From NCBI RefSeq assembly GCF_029784135.1, contig NC_073745.1, positions 160,779,335 to 160,843,334 on the forward strand: a stretch of 64,000 bases of DNA. Direction: 5' to 3'. Of the stretch, positions 23,190-35,389 are shown piece after piece; position 1 is the first letter of the stretch; the number at the start of each line of letters is the position of its first letter. The notes under the pieces were generated by a model. That model worked only from the letters and a program-made list of their open reading frames with translations, was not told the origin of the DNA and did no database searches. Source of the stretch: Toxorhynchites rutilus septentrionalis (Eukaryota; Arthropoda; Insecta; Diptera; Culicidae). Both the position numbers and the translations under genes were made by a program.

Positions 23190-23730
23190 TGATCTTGAAA
23201 ATCCAAGATGGCGGCCGCTATAAAATGGCGGATTATGTACATATTTTCTCAAAATTCCATCAATATGGGTTTCCCCAAAACCCCATCAATATGAGTATCA
23301 AATAAAAGGGCTTGACCAGTAGAACACAATTATTTATGGAAAATGTAAATCAAAGGTGGCGACCGCTACAAAATGGCGGATTACATATTTTCTCAGAACC
23401 CCATCAATATGTATATCAAATGAAAGGGATTGACTAGTAGAACACAGTTATTTATGAAGAATGTAAATCCAAGATGGCGGCTGCTACAAAATGGCGGATT
23501 ACACATTTTCTCAGAAGCCCATCAATATGTATATCAAATGAAAGGGATTGACTAGTAGAACATAGTTATTTATGAAAAATGCAATTCCAAAATGGCCGCC
23601 ACCACAAAATGGTGCCATATATGTTTGTTTTCAAAACCTCATAAATATAGGTATCAAAAGAAAGTTCTCGACTAGTAGAACATAGCAGATAATGAAAAAC
23701 CCAATTCCAAGCTGGCCGCAGTCCACAAAC
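23190..23730 (+). repeat. tandem array, about 120-bp unit, four to five copies
   Basis: Each unit contains AAGATGGCGGCCGCTACAAA, TGGCGGATTA, CCCCATCAATATG, a word near GAAAGGGATTGACTAGTAGA and a TTATTTATGAAAAATG-type end. Unit starts are near 23200, 23345, 23462, 23585 and 23700. Similar units occur inverted at 24490-25030 and again at 62760-62980. Confidence 0.85.
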
Positions 23731-23774
23731 AACTATTTACTTTTTAAATGGTTTCATTCACCTTGACCTGTTTC

Positions 23775-24040
23775 TATGTACGAGAGTCGTTCAAAACATA
23801 AGTTTCAGTGCCTCAGAAATCGCGGAAAAATAAAGTTAGGACAAAAAACAAAGTGATTTTCGTAATCAACGTTTTATTTTCTATTTTTCTACACAATCGC
23901 CGTAACGTTCGAGGCATTTTTCATAGAGTGGCATGAGTTTTTCTATTCCAAGCGCGAAGTGCGTAGCGTCCAACTTTTTGAAGTACGATGTAACTGCGTC
24001 ACGAATTTCTTCGAATTTTTCCGAAGAAAATTATGTAAGA
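23775..24040 (-). pseudogene. mariner-like transposase C-terminal fragment
   Basis: Minus-strand frame reads EEIRDAVTSYFKKLDATHF then LYEKCLERYGDCVEK and a stop, the usual end of mariner-family transposases. One terminus CGAGAGTCGTTCAAAACATA lies at 23780-23799. The rest of the gene is absent. Confidence 0.7.
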
Positions 24041-24489
24041 AATAAACGTTGGAATTCCATTATCCACAGATAGTTGTTTCATCATATACCCCACAATTTT
24101 ATTTTAGTCTTATCATTGCCCTGGATTAATAAAGGAACGGATGTGATAACTACTAACTGCTACTTGTCTAATTATTTTCTAGCTTTTAGTACATTATCCG
24201 TTTAACTTAAAAAGTTTTTTTACTTATTTTATTTTCTAGTTTTTAGTAAATTCTCTGTATAATTAGTATACTTCTCACACTAAAACCATGCAATTTTTTT
24301 TAAATTTAATTAATTTGTTACCTAGCTTTATTCGGAATATTTTGATGCTATACTGTATTCTATTAGTCAAATCATTCCATTTGATACCAATATTGAGAGG
24401 ATTGCAAAAAATACATAAACGGCCATTTTGTGGCGGCGACATTTTCGAATTTATGTTGCTTATAGTGTAGTGTATTCGCCAAATCAAGC

Positions 24490-25030
24490 CATTCAGCCAT
24501 TTTTAGCTGCGGCCAAATTGGATTTTTCAAGATCATGGAATACGCAGTTTTATAATGACAGTTGAATTATATGTATGTTCCAAATTTCAGATCAATCATT
24601 CAACAGGAACGGGGTCAATTTTCTATTAATGAGGAATCCTACCAAACACTCAAACCTACATACAAACAGGGCAAGCTGAATTGAACCATTATAAAGTAAT
24701 TGTTTATTTGGCAACTCCGGTCATCTTGGATTTGGATTTTTCATGATCTAGTGTGTTCTATCAGTCAAGCCCTTTCATCAAATACCCATATTGATGGGGT
24801 TGTGAAAAAATATATATGGCGCCATCTTGTGGTGGCGGCCATTTTGGGTTTACATTTTTCTTAAATAACTGTTCTACTATTCAAACCCTTTCAAATCCAT
24901 ATTGATGGGGTTCTGAGAAAATATTTAATCCGCCATTTTGTAGTGGCCGCCATCTTAGATTTGCATTTTTCATAAATAACTGTATTTTACTAGTCAAGCC
25001 CTTTCATCTGATACCCATATTAGCTATTCA
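24490..25030 (-). repeat. inverted partner of the 23190-23730 array
   Basis: The same words appear in complement (CCGCCATTTTG, CATATTGATGGGGTT, TACTAGTCAAGCCCTTTCA) at about 24740-25020. The outermost unit at 24490-24640 matches 23100-23230 inverted. Confidence 0.75.
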
Positions 25031-25305
25031 ATATGGAATTATTATACAAATTATTCAAAATTTCCGAAAATCAAGAATAAAATACTCCGGATAGTCGAGT
25101 CTAAAATTCCGGAAAATCGAATCTCGGATAATCGAGTCTCCGGATAATCGATTCCGACCTGTATTGGTATTTATTTAAAGAAAAGGATATAATTGAAAAA
25201 TCTCCAGAAAATATTTTTTCCTCAACATCATTCAGTTTTAATAGTTATTTTTCATCCTCCTCAAAACAGAATTATTGATTTTTCGGTTTGTGAGATCGAG
25301 AAAAC

Positions 25306-26210
25306 GACAAAACTGTGAATTTGCCAATATGTTCACCATTGAAGCTACTGTTGCTATGCTTTTCTTCAATAAATATGTTAATTTATGGTGCGTTGGCAAC
25401 ACGCATACGGTTGCCCAATCGACTGATAACACTCAAGAGGCTCGGCACCCATATAGTGCTTCTCGATATCAAGCGTGACACAACACAGCACCAGTTGGCG
25501 GCGTTAATAAGTTCAAGGACAAAACACACGAAATTTGCGGCGATAAATCATTATAAAGGTTTCTATGCTGAACGAGATAGCTTCGGAAAATAAATGATAT
25601 CGACACAACCGTGGCTGATTCGTGTCAATTATTTCGACGATTACCGCCATATGTGCGTTGAAAAAGTTGATAATTGCCTTGACTTTGTGTCTACTTAGCC
25701 GCACTCATGAAGAGTATACAGTAGTTGTATATATCGTGCAGCTATATAGCCATAACTTAGAAATTTACTATCTGCATCGGTGGTACCAAATATCGTTTCA
25801 CTTTTTTTATTTACAGCTTTAGCCGACGACGAACTGTGTCTGAATTGCCGTCTTGTTTCGCCAAATAATTCATAGAAAAAAAATCATTTGCGTTCTCTAT
25901 GTTCGAGTTTGTTGACACTATATCTAAACGGTGGACTTCGGTATGACTTCAAAAATTGTATGCGGTCTCCATTCCCACAATACTTTCGTATGACCAATAA
26001 TGTAATATTTCGTAAAAAAAGAAGTTATCAATGCTCTATTGACATCACGATTCAGGTAAGCAATGGACTGCTACTGCTGGTTTTATATGATCTTTAGACT
26101 GCTGCTGTTGAACTGGTCTGGTTTTAACTGTTCGCCTTGATCTCAATGTTGGATGACCATGTAGAAATCGAGATCATAGATGGAATAATTCGAACAATTC
26201 AATTCAATTT
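25306..26210. other. no recognised gene
   Basis: Several overlapping short open frames on both strands around 25275-25700, none with a recognisable motif. Confidence 0.3.
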
Positions 26211-26223
26211 TATTTCGCTGCTC

Positions 26224-26488
26224 CTTCTTCTTGAATGGCGTTAACGTTCCCTGTGGAACTTTTGCCGTCTCAACGTATGCATTAACTAGCGTCATTTATT
26301 AATACTTAGTTGAGATTTCTTAAGCCAAATAACACGCCTTGAATGTATTCCGAGGGGCAAGCTCTTGAATACGCGTGACCACAGTGCAAGTCGAAGGAAA
26401 TTTCTTTGACGAAAACTCCTCCTGCCAGAACGGGAATCGAACCCGAACACCCGGCATAATAATGTGAGATGCTAACCACTCGGCCGGG
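26224..26488 (-). mobile_element. SINE family 1, full length
   Basis: Same head, B box and tail as 22494. Exact 13-bp duplications TATTTCGCTGCTC at 26211-26223 and 26489-26501. Confidence 0.9.
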
Positions 26489-26572
26489 TATTTCGCTGCT
26501 CTGATTTATTATTTTTATAAAACATCCTATAATGACGTAAAACCTCTTAATTGATAAGTAGAAAGGAAAACT

Positions 26573-26720
26573 TTTTTTTTCTTTATTATAGTGATTTTCA
26601 ACACAATTCGGCTGGTTCGTCACTTTTACTTCCATTTTTGGAAGAATGTCGGGAGTGAGAATTGAACTCGTGATCTCTGCGTGAGAGGTATGGATGATAC
26701 CGCTACGCCAGATCGCCTCC
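26573..26720 (-). mobile_element. SINE family 2, full length
   Basis: Minus strand: TGGAGGCGATCTGGCGTAGC head, GAGTTCAATTC B box, body with AGTAAAAGTGACGAACCAGC and an A-rich end. 13-bp duplications AGAAAGGAAAACT at 26560-26572 and 26721-26733. Confidence 0.9.
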
Positions 26721-26733
26721 AGAAAGGAAAACT

Positions 26734-28715
26734 AATCAGAAGCGGCATCACCAAAGTTACAATAAACACTAATGGGTGGGACGAACATTGTGTTTTTTTA
26801 ACACTTCAATATTACCAAATTCAAATTGTTACATTATTTATAGCAACACAATACATTTTTGGTTGCTGTTAATTTAATTCCCTAAATCGCAACGAAATAA
26901 GAAATATAATTGAAGCACTTCACATCTATATGTTCATGTTTTAATTTTCGTTCATTAGCAACATTCATACAACCTCTCTGAAGAGGACGAATCAAATGGC
27001 TTGGCGGTACCAATCCTTTTGAATAATCGTTAACCTTCTCCACAAGATAGAAAACGAGTTCAACAATATTTTTTTACATTACACAAAACACGACCCGATG
27101 ACTCTTCTCAAGGTAAACCGGTTCTCATATAGCTGTGTTTATTATGATAATCACTCACATGTGACACTATTCGCACGATTGTTTTTATAGCAGGGATCAC
27201 TACTACTTGTTGTTTATAGTTTCGATGTGGATATATGTTTGTAGATCGTGTCAATGAACGCATTTTCCGAATAAATTTTCAAAGGTATAAGTTGGAGATG
27301 GAAATATACACCAGGAAAAAAACTGCTACACTTACAATTTCGCCAATAAATTGGTATTTACATATTGTTATTTGTATTATGTAATTCGGTCGAATATTTT
27401 ATTACGATTAATCCTGAATCCGGTTTTGCGTACGAACTGAATACGTGTTAATGCAATAAAAAGATGAACAGAACAGATGTCTGATTTCAGCGGTAGTTCA
27501 CGACTTCGCATGATTCTTTTCCGTGGCGTACTGATAAGCAACTTATGATGAACTTTGTTATTGAGTGTTGATGTAGAGTTGGATCATGAAATTGTCTATC
27601 AATGAAAAGTTTACAAATAACATCTGAAATCTAGATCACGTCCGATGGTCACCGCGGGTTTTTATAGCACTCACATCTTCATTTCCTATTGAACCCATCA
27701 ACAATAACCACTAAATCCGAAGCATGTGATAGTATCAAATACGTGAGTTGGATTGCTTTCTGGTGATACGACAGATGCTAAGACATTCTTCCGAAATAAG
27801 AAGTACATCCACACGCTATACCCGCACTTGAAATCTGCATTACGCAATGATTTTTTCCTTGACACTTGATGGATTAATTTTCGATCGCCATTAGCTATTG
27901 GATGTATTCCAAACACAGAGCCCATTGTTAATCTGCTATTGGGCATAACTGTTAAGGATTTAGCCACAGAAAATCAATTGTGTCCAATTGATAAAATGTA
28001 TCCTTGCATATCGCCGCTCTCAATACTTGCCAGATATCTGCTAAATACTCTATGTCGAGATTTGTGCACCAGACGATAACCTTGCGTTGAGGTGTTTTAC
28101 GCGTGAACGACGACAATCGAAGGTGATGTTAGTATAGTAGAATAAAAAATCCGTTTTATCACTTGGCACTACAGAAAAACAGGCACAAAAAAGGGGTTTA
28201 TAAAAAGAGAATCGACATCGACAAGGACGCACACTATTCCGAGCAATGAACCGTACACCGACACGTTCTACCTACAACTGAAGTTCAAAATTTCGCGAAA
28301 GCAGACATCGCCAGACACTCAACACAGACGGGGTAACGCTTGTCTACTAATACGACTATGATTTGTGTGGAGAAAAGCGAAGAGCTTTTGCTGCTGCTCT
28401 CAGAGTCAAAGTTATCATCGATTGATTTGTTTATATGACGCAAAGCATGCCGGCATATTTCTGAGGCAAACATGTGCTGCGTTGTTGCTTATGGCATCTC
28501 CTCACGTGCTGAATGAGACGCAAATAAATTGGATGTTGGCGCATAGCTAGTTATTGGAGACACGTGTTTTGGCATTTGCAGGGAATAAACCATGCGACTC
28601 CATATTGACAGTGGATGTTTCAATCTTACAAATTTGCCCAAGCTTCCATTGTTGTTCAAATTATATGCTGTATGGAACTCGTTTACTCGTTTTCTTTAGT
28701 TTCAAGCTCAAATCA
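26734..28715. other. no recognised gene
   Basis: The least repeat-rich stretch of the middle region. A TATAAAAAGAG motif stands at about 28199 but no coding exon follows that I can support. A 90-codon open frame on the minus strand (27698-27967) lacks an ATG start and any known motif. Confidence 0.3.
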
Positions 28716-28719
28716 CCGG

Positions 28720-29060
28720 ACTCACAATGGAGGATGAAAGTAAGGCGAATATTTTGGAGTGCATTGATTGTTTACATCTGAAATCATAAGAGCGATCCAA
28801 ATCGTTCAGAGGAGTAGCTAAAATTTTTGAAACAATTCATTGAAAACGTATCTATCCCGAAGTTTCGGGAGTTTCTGCTGTAGTTTCTATAGACATTTGA
28901 AGACTGCTGAAATTAGCCTGAACGATACCATTTCATTTCTTTGTTTTTAAGAAACTTCAAACTTTGCAGTTCATTCGCCTCTAAGGACGATCGGACTGCA
29001 ACAAAGTTTTAATTATGGCTTACACATTGTCTGAATACTGGCGTATATGACCTCACAGAT
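28720..29060 (+). pseudogene. hAT-like transposase remnant
   Basis: Similar to 35390-35490: both read N-I-L-E-(C/Y)-I then ERSKS and a KIFE/QIFEA(T/A)I-type string. A later piece resembles the FLKKLQTLQF part of related hAT proteins. Multiple stops. Confidence 0.4.
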
Positions 29061-29138
29061 GGACAATTTAATGATACATACATAGTTTTCATGCTGGAAT
29101 ATATTTTTCCTTGTTAGCCCTTCATTGTGTTATCCGTG

Positions 29139-29392
29139 CTCCCGTGGCCGAGTGGTTAGCGTCCCACACTATCATGCCGGGACTCGGGTTCGATTTCAGT
29201 TTCGGGCCGGGGGATTTTTCGTCAAAAAAAAAATCTTCCGGCTTGCACTGTGGTCACGCGTATTCTAGAGCTTGCCACTCCAGAGTATTCGGCATAGAAA
29301 TCTCAACCAAGTACTACTAATAAAAATGACGCAAGTAATGCTACGCTGAGAAGTCAAAAGTTCCACTAGAACGTGAGTGCCATCCAAGTAAG
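29139..29392 (+). mobile_element. SINE family 1, full length
   Basis: CTCCCGTGGCCGAGTGGTTA head and GGGTTCGATTTCAG B box. Exact 14-bp duplications TTGTGTTATCCGTG at 29125-29138 and 29393-29406. Confidence 0.9.
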
Positions 29393-29406
29393 TTGTGTTA
29401 TCCGTG

Positions 29407-30728
29407 GTCACCTTGTCAGTTTTTGGTTCGTTAAATTTAATTTTCAATCATAAACGAGAACAAAGACTTGATATCAAGGGTTGATTGGAGGTGTGATATC
29501 GAAGACCTCCCCCCGGGTGTCACCCCGTCACGCTACTCCACCGGTTGGCATCAATGATCTTATCCGACAGACAGTTAAGGCCCATTTATACGTTGCTAGT
29601 TGCTTATTTGACAGGTAACAGCTACTGACCCGAGGAAATCGCTTGACAGTCGGTTGATTCCCTTAGTCTGTTCATACGGTGTAAATTGCTGGCGTGAAAC
29701 CAGAAACTACTGTAGGGGTTTGAAAGGATGTCAGGTAACTGGAAACGACTCCTCTATTGAGCAATTTCAAATGAAATCGTCCTAAAAATGCAGATTTTAA
29801 AAACATGTATTTTCGATTCGAATCAAAGTTTGTATTCCGTTTGAGTTGGTGAAAATATGAGTTTTCCACAACAATTGGAAATATTTTGACACAAGTATAA
29901 CTTTTCAATAGGGCGTATTGATTTTAGTAAGAGAAATCTTTGATATTAACGGTTTTATTTAGCCAACTACAAATCCCAAATTCAGTTGTCCGTTCCCTAT
30001 TCTCATCCCTAGAAATAAGCAGCATCCTTTGAGATAGTTTACTACAGAAGCCGCACAAACTTCACGAGAGAAAACTCACAGTTAAAAAATACCTAATCTG
30101 AATCATCTGGCGATAATTATTACGGCCCACCATAAGCTAGTTAGCTATTTAAACTTAAGTTTAACAATACACTGAAAAATGATGGAGATTCTTTTATCTT
30201 TCCACGCTAATAATCTTCTGTTTAAATCGAGTACCGTTATTTATTATTCATAGAAACTCCGTGTTAATTCGTGAACAGGTTCACTAGACATTAACATTCG
30301 TTTAGAAAAAGTGTTTACCCATTACGTGGTTGACTAAACGTGTTATCGTTTGTATTGTTAATTTTATTTATTCATTAGTCCATAGTGTTAATTTATATAA
30401 AATGTAATTTTTTATTTTATTTTATTTTTTATGTAATTTATGTAAAATATAATAAAAGTGAAAAGATAAAGAAAGGGAAAGTTGAGAGAACTGACCGCGA
30501 AAAGCAAAAGAGAGAAAGAGATAAGGTACAAGCCAAATTAAATGATGGCTGCCAGAAGAATTCATTTCCTGGCAGCATCGACTATCACACGTACTGGAGT
30601 CAAAAAAAGTATCAAGTCAAAAAAAGAAAGATTTAGAAGCGAAGTGATAAAACCAAAGTAAGGCTTATCCATTATTTTGTATTTGCAACAAATTTGCATT
30701 GCGAGTCCGTGAGTGGAGAGGAATCAGG
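29407..30728. other. no recognised gene
   Basis: AT-rich with an A-rich lysine/glutamate-coding patch near 30450-30630 that looks compositional. Confidence 0.3.
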
Positions 30729-30730
30729 TA

Positions 30731-31179
30731 CACTGAAGTCGATTTTTAGGCGGTTTTTGGAATTTACACGGTTTATTTTTACGCGGATTTCGGAATTTAC
30801 GCGGATTTCGAAATTTACGCGGATTTTTTACGCGGCACGTATCAACTGCGTAAAAATTAAATATGCTAATTAATGTGACTTTTCATGAAATATGTTTGTA
30901 TTGGATCACTGAGTAATAAAAGAAGAAACAGATGTTATGATTGTAGCATGCAAAAAATTTCGGTTAACCAATTGTTGGAATATGAGTTGCAATTTGAACT
31001 TATAATTCACTGTTTGTTAGATTTTTACAAGGATTTTGAAAATTATCCGGTTTATTTTCAAGCGGATTTTGGAATTTACGCGGTTTTTTTCTTACCCGGA
31101 TTTCGGAATTTACGCGGTTCATTTTTACACGATTTTTGTTTACGCGGCACGTATCCCCCGCGTAAAAAACGACTCAGTG
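30731..31179. mobile_element. pogo-like MITE with TTTACGCGG repeats
   Basis: TA on both sides. Left CACTGAAGTCGATTTTTAGG and right (inverted CACTGAGTCGTTTTTTACGC) form the ends. Words like GAATTTACGCGGATTTCG recur near both ends (30775-30835, 31070-31110). No coding frame. Confidence 0.7.
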
Positions 31180-31554
31180 TATATACCCAAAAAAGGTAAT
31201 ATATCGAAAAGAAGCTCAGTGCGTAACTCCAATTTTCCATTTGAACATAATCCGTTAATTAGGATACGGATGGAACGAAGCCATTGCAGAAGTATAGGTA
31301 AAACAACGTGTTTTAATGGGGTAATAGATGTTTTGTTTTTGTTTTGGTACGTAAATAGATCAATTCACTCATCAGACTGTGTGGGGCTTCACTGACGCGA
31401 GTCTTAGAATACATTTGAAAAAAAATAATCGAGTGGTTGTATCCGAGACACAACCGCTTAGAACGTAGGACTACACAGTCTTTTTTTAATTTTTTTTAAT
31501 AATCATGTCGGATATTATTTGCGCATACGTCGAAATTTCATAAATAACATAAAT

Positions 31555-32113
31555 ATCTTAGGTAGCCGCGATCCTGATCTTCTGCTTCATCTATACCTGT
31601 TCCTCAGAATCGCCGATGTCAACGTTTAATGATGTTTCCTCTGTATCATATCCCTCCTATCCGATCGATAAACTTTTACTTAGTCGCGACAATACATACA
31701 CATACTCTTTACAGATACACAGGTCGAAGTTTGTGCAGGCCACTGAACATTCAACAAGAGTCAAGAGTCAACAAGAGTGTACCGCTCATGACAACTCTAC
31801 ACGAGCTGAAGATTGTACCGCCAAGTGATGCACCACGATTGATATGAGGTACAGACTAGGAGGGCGTCGCTGATTAATGATCAGTTGCACCTCAATAGCA
31901 AGTTTCCCATGTCGGCCACACATACAGAGTACTGGAGATTGCAACATCCCAATTATGAGAATCTTTGTAATACTAACCTCGAGCTAACCGCGAGTAATCG
32001 GTTAAATATTACTAACATAGTCGTAAGATAAAAATTGTCAAAATATGGAACTCCCGGCCCCATCACGCTAACGCCATATGTGCCTTAATAAAATATATAT
32101 TTTGGAAAAAAAA
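31555..32113 (+). mobile_element. 5'-truncated LINE copy: ORF end, 3' UTR and poly(A)
   Basis: Starts within the last codons of ORF2 (SRDPDLLLHLYLFL then stop), followed by a 3' UTR shared with the copy ending at 33992 (for example GATCGATAAACTTTTACTTA) and ending ATATATTTTGGAAAAAAAAA. A typical target-primed, 5'-truncated insertion. Confidence 0.85.
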
Positions 32114-32117
32114 AACT

Positions 32118-32431
32118 CTTTAGTAAAATGTTCCGGGGACCCTGAAAAGGGGTAATGGCTTGTGTGGTTTTTGAGAATCATTTCGAGAAGCAACGATTCT
32201 TTCTTGCCTTTGCGAGAACAATACATTAATTGGTCATATGTCGCATTTTGTTTCTTTATATCAATGCACGCATTGTACTGAGTATTTAACGAGAGGCATC
32301 TTCCGTGAATCGCCATTCAACAAGCATCAAACACGCGTCTAACATATGCACAAAGATCATTTTTCATTACTGAATTACCGGTAATTTTACAACCAATAAC
32401 CGGTAAATTCGGTAATTTTCATGTTTAGACC
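32118..32431. other. no recognised gene
   Basis: Short spacer between the LINE copy and the MITE. Confidence 0.3.
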
Positions 32432-32799
32432 TTAACACGTTCGTCGCCCAACTTGCGAATAAATTATTAAATGGAGATCAAACTTTGTTTGTAGATAACT
32501 TTCATATGATCTAGCAATATTTTTCTTAATTTGAAGACGAATTGACAACAATAACACATGTAAAAGTCATATTATATGGGATTCGCAAAAAACCTGCAGT
32601 ACAAACCATCCGTACTATAAATTAATAAAAAAGTATAGTATAAACATTATAATAATATGATTATGATTTTATTATTTTTCTACACATCCTGTAGTTACAT
32701 TCAGGTGCCTATTCTATCAAATTACTTCTAAAAATACTGTTCAATTTGAACGAGGAAAGTGTCACCCATATGTGGGTGACGGGGCGACGAAAGGGTTAA
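32432..32799. mobile_element. TTAA-bounded piggyBac-type MITE, 368 bp
   Basis: Begins TTAACACGTTCGTCGCCCA and ends GGGGCGACGAAAGGGTTAA, so a 15-bp inverted repeat lies inside TTAA. Near the right end is the palindrome GTCACCCATATGTGGGTGAC (32761-32780). Confidence 0.8.
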
Positions 32800-33992
32800 A
32801 AAATATTTGCCTTTATGCCGCTTTCAACGGCGATCTCTTAGAGGCAATCCGCTCAATGAAGGTTGATAAACGCTCATCTTATTTCCTAACAAGAATAAGA
32901 CAACTATTGAGTGTTTTGGTCGAAAAATTATTCAAGATTACCTTAGCATGGGTTCCCTCTCATTGCTCGATTCCGGGGAATGAGAAAGCGGACTCGCTAG
33001 CTAAGGTGGGCGCTTTAGAAGGCACTCTTTTTGAAAGGCAAATTGCTTATAATGAATTTTTGCACATTCCTCGTCAGTATACGCTCGTAAGTTAGCAGCG
33101 CATGTGGAGTGGAGATGAGTTCGGTCGTTGGTTACACACGTCACGCGTCAAAGGTTCAAGGGATTGAATGTAGGTCGTGATTTCATTCGCGTGATATCTC
33201 GGCTTATGTCCAATCACTACAACCTAAACGCGCATCTCTATCGCATTGGGCTCGCAGCAAACAATCTTTGTGATTGTGGCGATGGCTACCACGACATCGA
33301 GCATGTTGTCTGGTCGTGTATTCGGTTCCATGCTGCTCGCTCTCAGCTCTCTAGAGCACTAAGAGCACAAGGCAGACAATCGGATATCCCCGTCCGGGAT
33401 ATCTTAGGTAGCCGTTATCCTGATCTTCTGCTTCATCTATACCTGTTCCTCAGAAACGCCGATGTCAACGTTTAATGATGTTTCCTTCGTTGTGTCCCCG
33501 TTTCATATCCCTCCTATCCGATCGATAAACTTTTACTTATTCGCGGCAATACATACACACACTCTTTACAGACACACGGGCCAAAGGTTGTGCAGTCCAC
33601 TGATCATTCAACAAGAGCCAAAGGTTGTACCGCTCATGACAACTCTACACGAACTGATGATTGCGCCGGCTAGTGACCATTCTATCCTGGATTCCTCGAG
33701 TCGAGAAAGACGCACCACGCTAGATATGAGGTACAGACTAGGGGGGCGTTGCTGATTAATGGTCAGCTGCATCCCAATAGGAAGTATCCCGTGTCGGGCA
33801 CACGTACAGGGCATTGGAGACAGCAACATCCCAATTACGAAAACACTTGTAATACTAACCTCGAGCCAACCGCGAGTAATCGGTTACATATTACTAACAT
33901 AGATAATAAGAAAAATTGTATTGAACTCCGGGCCCCGTGAGGCTAACGCCATATGAGCCTTTATAAAAATATATATTTTGGAAAAAAAACGG
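32800..33992 (+). pseudogene. 5'-truncated LINE with RNase H domain and 3' UTR
   Basis: Frames at 32805-33095 and 33128-33475 give the RNase H end (LAWVPSHCSIPGNEKADSLA near 32943-33002) and the C-terminal CCHC-like motif (CDCGDGYHDIEHVVWSC near 33270-33320), separated by a frameshift near 33095-33130. A 3' UTR and an A-run at 33984-33992 follow. The RNase H places it with the RNase-H-bearing LINE clades (I, LOA or related). The reverse transcriptase is missing and its 5' border is at the MITE. Confidence 0.85.
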
Positions 33993-33999
33993 CGATCTC

Positions 34000-34710
34000 C
34001 GAACCTCAGTTCAAAAATCGCTGCCCGATTTGAAAACGAAGCACAGGGTAAGCTTCAGCGATAAAGGAATTGGTTGATGCCCCCAAACCAGTTCTGGTCG
34101 CTGTTGAACTATGTCGGATGACCTGCACCCTTTATGAAGTTGACGTTGGATTACAATTTATGATAGAACAGCTATCGGAGCAACCATCAGCAATTTCGGA
34201 ACAGCTGTCTGAAGTCCTGATGGAAAGGACTGCAGAGAAACTTTTCGTATTTGCAGATTTATTCGTCTATATGAATAATCATTCTGCTCGTGGTCGGGAT
34301 ACAATTATTGATGACTTCATCGTCTTCTATCAAAAGTCGAACTGCAATGATCAAGCATTTGAAATCGTTCGTGACTTGACGAAATTTGAAGATTATGGTA
34401 TTGATTCAGTAGCTAGACAACAAGAGCCAGACTGGACGTTGCCGAGACTGCAAAACAGTTAAGCATCAAGGAAAAACGTGAACCACGATTGCAACAATCA
34501 AAGGTATCAACATTCAACCCAATCTCAACGACTATAAATGGATTGATGAAAACCTTCAGACACGAGTTTTCGTACAGAGGGCGTCAAAGGCAAATACGTG
34601 AAAATGTTATTCGACGCTCTTCGTACTGTACGCCCAACATCATTGGCTTCTGAACGTGCGCTTTCCTCTTCTGGAAATTTCGTTCATGATATCCGGATTA
34701 GAAGATGACA
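34000..34710 (+). pseudogene. decayed hAT transposase, C-terminal half
   Basis: The frame at 34070-34462 (VLVAVELCRMTCTLYEVDVG then LQFMIEQLSEQ) resembles the region before the hAT dimerisation domain. After further breaks, 34585-34705 reads RTVRPTSLASERALSSSGNF, the conserved dimerisation motif. The N-terminal zinc finger and catalytic core are absent. Confidence 0.65.
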
Positions 34711-35389
34711 AAATTAACATTATTTGTGTCCTTAAGTATTACTTTAACCCTTTCACGCCCAAGGGAAATATTTTTCCCTTCTACAAAAATCGTTATCGAT
34801 TGTTCAACTATTATTGAATCGATATTTTTTTGCTGAATGTCACAGCAAATGTGTTTCTGAACGAATGAAAAAAGAACTGTCAAATATGGTCCGGTCTGAC
34901 TTAACACCGACCACATAATAAATGTGTTATGAGCAATGTCCACTTGTGCTTCACAAGTAAACGAAAATTTTTCTTAGAATACCATAACTAACTATTTATT
35001 TTAGATAACTTTTTGGGCTTGGGACAACATGATTTCGCTAAGAATCTACAGTGTGTGACATTATTAGAGCTGTTTAATTTGTTCACTCGTTTTTCGCAGC
35101 TTCAACTGATCGCTGAGAAATGCGTTGTACTGCATGAAGTAGATCTAGCTCAGAATATTTGCTAACCAAAGGACCATTTTTGAGTAACGTTGTGACCAGA
35201 CTCAATACACAGGTAATTGTTCTCGCTGTTGAAAAGAACAGTCTAGTCGAAATGGTTATTTAGAAGGTTTTATTAAGTCCATTGATAAATAATTGCTACT
35301 GAAATGAGAATTTCTAAGATACTTTTAGATAAGATAAAATGAGCAAACCAGGCGAATGATCTTCCGCACCCGGTTCAACGATAGAAGAG
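34711..35389. other. no recognised gene; possible TTAA-type repeat end
   Basis: TTAACCCTTTCACGCCC near 34745 resembles piggyBac-type MITE ends, but no matching right end is evident. Confidence 0.35.

Larger units (their letters stand above)
22899..25161. mobile_element. pogo-like inverted-repeat element with internal tandem arrays
   Basis: Flanked by TA (22897-22898, 25162-25163). The left end CAAGTGGACTCGATTATCTG and the right end (inverted CAGGTCGGAATCGATTATCC) resemble pogo/Tigger termini, with further ATTATCCGGA words inside the right end. Arms carry tandem units in opposite orientation. A mariner fragment lies in the middle. There is no intact transposase. Confidence 0.7.
22797..25305. 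mobile_element. TTAA-type MITE split by a 2.26-kb insertion
   Basis: 22797-22898 plus about 25162-25305 is an inverted relative of the 192-bp element at 62236-62427: the unbroken copy contains the joined word TTTTAGGCGTTATTGGTATTT (on its complement), which here is parted exactly at TA by the insertion. The left end is TTAACCTTCCTGTACTCGCG. The far right terminus has decayed. Confidence 0.7.

Noticed and set aside
23190..23730. Regularly spaced repeats that might suggest a CRISPR array
   Set aside because: Units are about 120 bp with no spacer structure, in a eukaryotic transposon.
27698..27967. 90-codon minus-strand frame, fairly protein-like
   Set aside because: Begins with GTG rather than ATG, has no splice context or recognisable motif, and cannot be separated from chance.
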